Origin: Tetrapyrgos nigripes
Taxonomy: Eukaryota; Basidiomycota; Agaricomycetes; Agaricales; Campanellaceae
NCBI GenBank assembly: GCA_013368315.1
Contig: JAACJM010000003.1
Span: 682,001-746,000, forward strand
Length of the DNA stretch: 64,000 bases
Reading direction: 5' to 3'
The translations under genes were made by a program, and so were the position numbers. Under the pieces are notes generated by a model that was not told where the DNA came from, made no database searches, and was given only the letters and a program-made list of their open reading frames with translations. Below, piece by piece: positions 60,258 to 64,000 of this stretch. Numbering within the stretch: the stretch's first letter is position 1; each line of letters opens with the position of its first letter.

Positions 60258-63200
60258 TATTCCGCATCTCCTCCTAAGTGCCTTCATTTAAATTAAGGAG
60301 CGGACAGTGTAGTTTTTGCTTCCTCCACTATACTCGTTGACAGCTCGCAAATGTTTTACTCACTACTGTTCGTTGCAGGCTCTGGATTTATCCTTAACCC
60401 TCAAATTGACCCAAAAATGCTTTGCTTCTCCAAGTGCCGACAGTTGAAGATAAAGGCGCGGAGACGTTCAACATGATGGCGGTACACAAACCGTACATGC
60501 CCATGGTCGACACAGAAGCTGCAGATCTGCTTGGCACTGCTCACGAAGGCCCAGACGAACGGAGACTCGAACGGTGCTTCCTCAATATCATTTCCATTTC
60601 TCTTTCTACCTCTGACAGTGGTTCTCAAGGCCGCCAAGACTCTTGGTAGATCTGCTGAAAGAAGATTTGCGGTGTTGGGGTACCTGGCCTTGGCAAGAAC
60701 TCCAAAATGAGCAAAGATGGACCCCCAAGCGTACACAACTTCGTCGCGAGCAGCTAGCAAGCGCTTGGATGATGCTTTTCGTATCTTTTCTGCAATGCAT
60801 GCGTCTCCCTATCCTTGGGGCTAATATTTTCATGCGCTTAGCTCAGCCTACTGTGTAGTGAAATTTACGACTATCTGCGAAGCTCCGCCGAAAGCTCCTC
60901 TCCGCAAGTGAATTGAACTGGAGTGAACTGGTTTGGTTGTGTCTTGTCCGAGTAATATCAGGTAATATCTACCTTCCGACAACTATCGGATGGTTGTTGC
61001 TGGATGTTCTCATGTGGCTTGTCATATCTTGGTCTAAAAATTCGCTGTATTCGCACAGAACCGTCAAAAATATCTACTTCGCCTCGGCTGCAACGGGTTT
61101 CATTTCCGTGTCGCTAATCTTACAGGGCTACTACATACTGCTGGACAACGAATCATGGTAGCCTACGTATCGCGAACAATCTTTGTGAACACCGGAAGAT
61201 GTCTTTGGCGCGCGTGTTCACCCCGGTTTTTTAATAGACATACTGCTTTGGAGTCGACTTTCCCCAGCTCCCCCGGCCGCTGAAGCGACGACAGACAATG
61301 AGATTTCAATCTCAAGAATAGAGTGCGTAGGGCCGTAGGGCCGTCCCAGAAATGAATGTTTTCTGATGGATGACTTGGCGGAGGACGTGGACGAGGAGAG
61401 CAGATGGGAAAGATCGGAAGACTCAATAGACCTCAAACTTTCTGATTGTGCAGAGACCACTGGTCTTGTAACCTGGATGGCAATTCAAACCTTTAATTAT
61501 TCACAGGCGTAACGTCGCGCCTTCCAACGTGCATCATGGAACTTTTAACTCTCGGAATAAACTTCAACTCCCTCCCGATGACGATTTGAGAAACAGGTAA
61601 TTGCAGTTGTCAGTCAAGAAATCCTGAGTTGAGAGAGAATATAACAATCGAAAGAGCTGACTACGTCATATCTTCGAGGAGTTGGCGTCATGGGTGCTAC
61701 AGGGCCCACAGCCAGGCCTGTAATGAAGCAGTCGACTAGAATGGGATGGATGCACCAGCTTTGACACTATGAAGTCAGATCTTTCGTACAATTACGGGTT
61801 CTGGGTCGGGAGAGGTCGTGTGGCGTTGGATGAGTTCATGTCACCCCTCTGTTCGAACGTATTGAACGAACATACAATATTCTACCATTGGTCACCCCCG
61901 AGTTTCTACGATACGATACATTCAATTTTGACAGTTCAAGTTTGTTGAACGAACTGGCTCACTGTGTAAAAATAGTAGTGACACCGAGATTCAACCAAGA
62001 ATGCTGATCAACGCTTGGGGCTGGGGTTTCCTTCCAACTTGATCTGTCTGCGATGAGGGTGATAATAAGGGTTATCCTCAATTCGCCGGTATACTTCCTG
62101 GTCCTTACTCTTTCTGTGAGCAGTGACACTATGTTGAACGCAGCTTGCTTATCGTTCGGTTGGAGTCGGGATGCTTGAGGTCAGTCTTTTTTGGTAGTAA
62201 TTCTAAGCTCGCCTCACAGCAAGCGACGCTGTGGCGTGATTGCATTTATTGCGTGAAGAAAAACATACTGAAAAAATATACCGACGACTCGGAATTGAGT
62301 AGGATAGCGGGGGAAAATCATCACTTACCTACTTAGAATTTTCTGACTCGTCAGCGATGCCTTGAAAAAACCCAATAGACTCGGCCATTCTCTCTGGAAT
62401 TGAAGTGGCACCTTGTACAAGCACCAGTCATTGGGGAGCGGAACTACTTGGAACCTACCCGGGGTGAACAGGGTGATCCATATGGCTACCGCCCATACCA
62501 GCCACCGGTACAGTGTCTGTAACATGGAGACGTATGACTCAGGACTCCACGGACGGGTAAAGATATTTCTCGGTCCCCGTTCTCGTTTGTGTCGCCATGA
62601 GGTCAAACCCCATCCAAGTAAGTGCCTAGCTTGAAGGTAATCCCGCCGAGAGGTTCCAGCCACTCCTGCAACGTTGATGGATATAGAGCTCTCAGCTGTA
62701 GCTTCTCCGGAGTCCGATGGTCGAAGTGAGCACTGAAGTCCTCTGCTAGAAAGCCGCCTTGTTAAAAAACTGACGCGGGCAAGGAAATCCGTACTGTACT
62801 CGCTCACGGCTACCAGACCCTGGGCGCTACGGCGCTAGCAAGATGTATAACAGAGTACTCTGAAAACGACTCAACGTGAAGTTGACTGGCTACGGCCAAA
62901 TGATCTTGTTGACTCATCAGATGCGCAGCGCAGCGTTTTCAACTGGTAGCGTTTATAAGTGCTAGAGGCAAGGAAGAGTCCTGATGCTGGGAGACTCTAG
63001 GACGACAACTCTTTGCCATTTTGCAGACTTGATTCAAATCCAAAGAGGTTTTCGAAAAATAATGACTGACAGTGGCTTGAAGGCAGAATGCGGAGACCAT
63101 GGGAAGAGTAAGCCTCAAATTTAAAATTAGTTGACATACATCGAAGCGAGGAAGAGCCTTTGTTCTTGAAGCGGAGATCTCACGTCGAATGGCACCTCAT

Positions 63201-63872
63201 TCATGAACAAAGGGATATGGTCTATGTATTGCCATACGAACTCTCCCGACCTACAACCCGGAATCGCGCGAGAGATGGCTTGTATGGTCCAGATAGGTAG
63301 CATTCTTTGTTGATTCATGAATGACGATTGGCCCAAGATAGAGGGTAAAAGCGAAGTTGAGCCAGAAGAATACATGCCAATATTTGTTCTTGACCTTGCC
63401 TGAGTCGGAGAGTTAGTCCCTGAGCTAAGGATGTGGAAAGCCTCATGGTTGCAGCACAAAAGCCTGACCAACGGCAAACTTTGCATTGAGTTCTTTTTGC
63501 CCCTCGGGAGATCGCGAATCGATCCCGAGAACTATCAGAACTCACGGTCCGAACTTTCATAGAGCATGTGTATAGCCGGATGTACCATATGCATGAAGTC
63601 CTTTGATAGCATTAAGTAGTAGGACTCTGATCATGTCCTAAAGCTTGCCTAAAGCTTGAGTTTGGAGGCGTTGCGGACTTTGATCCATTGGCGTTGGCAC
63701 AAGATCAAGCACATGTGTAGATCAAGCATGAAAAACTCTGCCATTACTGACCATTGAGAAACAAGCTGGTTTGAGTTCCACTGCTTTACTTTGGTGGCGA
63801 TGGATAGTAAAAAGTTATCTAAGCCGTGATTAATTGATTGGTCATCGCCCAACTTTGCCTCGGGCGTTCACG
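60258..63872. other. 3.6 kb gene-poor stretch
   Basis: No recognised family. A plus-strand frame at 60913-61161 (82 codons) contains several hydrophobic stretches (VWLCLVRVISG, IGWLLLDVLMWLVIS, FISVSLILQGYYILL) and could be a small membrane protein, but start and context are weak. Minus-strand frames at 61163-61460, 62325-62807 and 63127-63560 (the last in two overlapping phases) show no motif. No repeats or RNA genes were seen. Confidence 0.35.
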
Positions 63873-64000
63873 ATGAGCTCGTATACGGACCCAACCGAGG
63901 ACAGAACTACCATTTTCACTCTTCCAACTGAGATCATTGACCAGATATTGTGCTCCTGCGCATTATATGACTTTCCCGAAGCCATCGCAGCACTCTCCCA
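63873..64000 (+). CDS. F-box protein, N-terminus only (cut by window end)
   Basis: The frame opens MSSYTDPTEDRTTIFTLP and continues TEIIDQILCSCALYDFPEAI to the window edge. LPxEIIDxIL is the opening of an F-box, the Skp1-binding module of SCF ubiquitin ligases. Basidiomycete genomes contain large families of such genes. Only 42 residues are visible, so the substrate-binding part is unknown. Confidence 0.75.
   Translation, partial: MSSYTDPTEDRTTIFTLPTEIIDQILCSCALYDFPEAIAALS

Noticed and set aside
62325..62807. 160-codon minus-strand frame
   Set aside because: No domain or signal is recognised, and neighbouring frames of similar length occur by chance in this gene-poor part; not enough to call a gene.
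1..64000. CRISPR arrays, operons, tRNA or rRNA genes
   Set aside because: The window is eukaryotic nuclear DNA. No regularly spaced repeats were seen, and no tRNA A/B-box cloverleaf or rRNA block was noticed by eye. A tRNA scan could still find one.

Overview
The window is nuclear DNA of a basidiomycete fungus, most likely an Agaricomycete. The evidence is the gene structure (many introns of about 50-60 bp with GT..AG ends, some very short exons, compact intergenic spaces) and the gene content (a fungal RNA-dependent RNA polymerase, a white-collar-2 GATA factor, the DASH subunit Dad3, a secreted oxalate decarboxylase, and a secreted-protein family I associate with Agaricomycetes). All family names come from recognising motifs and characteristic residues by eye; no database search was run.

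Layout. 0-2.5 kb: the edge of a Pro/Tyr/Gly-rich protein gene and a decayed secreted-protein gene with at least four frameshifts. 2.6-12.4 kb (minus strand): RNA-dependent RNA polymerase (RNA silencing), an insulinase/Ste23 M16 metalloprotease, and the CDK subunit Cks1. 12.5-31.3 kb (plus strand): meiotic helicase Mer3/Hfm1, a kinesin-4-like motor, a mitochondrial-type short-chain dehydrogenase, White-collar-2, and Arp2/3 subunit ARPC1. 31.9-39.1 kb: Orc2, a GPALPP-motif protein, Dad3 (head-to-head with the GPALPP gene, 52 bp between start codons), a stretch of decayed coding-like sequence, and a BTB-like protein. 39-43.4 kb: a gene-free island holding a broken RNase H-bearing transposable element that is split by other sequence, including a 779-bp element with perfect 29-bp terminal inverted repeats. 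43.5-53.6 kb: a large chromodomain protein with an unidentified C-terminal region, arginase, and a PLP aminotransferase. 53.6-64 kb: gene-poor sequence containing a bicupin oxalate decarboxylase, a HIT-family protein, a local duplication, and the first exon of an F-box gene cut by the window edge.

How the genes fit together. Most are housekeeping genes that share no pathway. There is a visible concentration of cell-cycle and chromosome genes (CKS1, MER3, kinesin, ORC2, DAD3, chromodomain protein). Three of the promoters of these genes carry ACGCGT/ACGCGA elements of the MBF type. RdRP and the chromodomain protein are both plausible genome-defence components, but nothing in the sequence links them directly. 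I did not find a clear, wholly novel multi-gene system. The best candidates for new biology are the uncharacterised C-terminal domain of the chromodomain protein, the micro-exons that carry catalytic motifs, the nested mobile-element locus, and the MCB-bearing bidirectional promoters.
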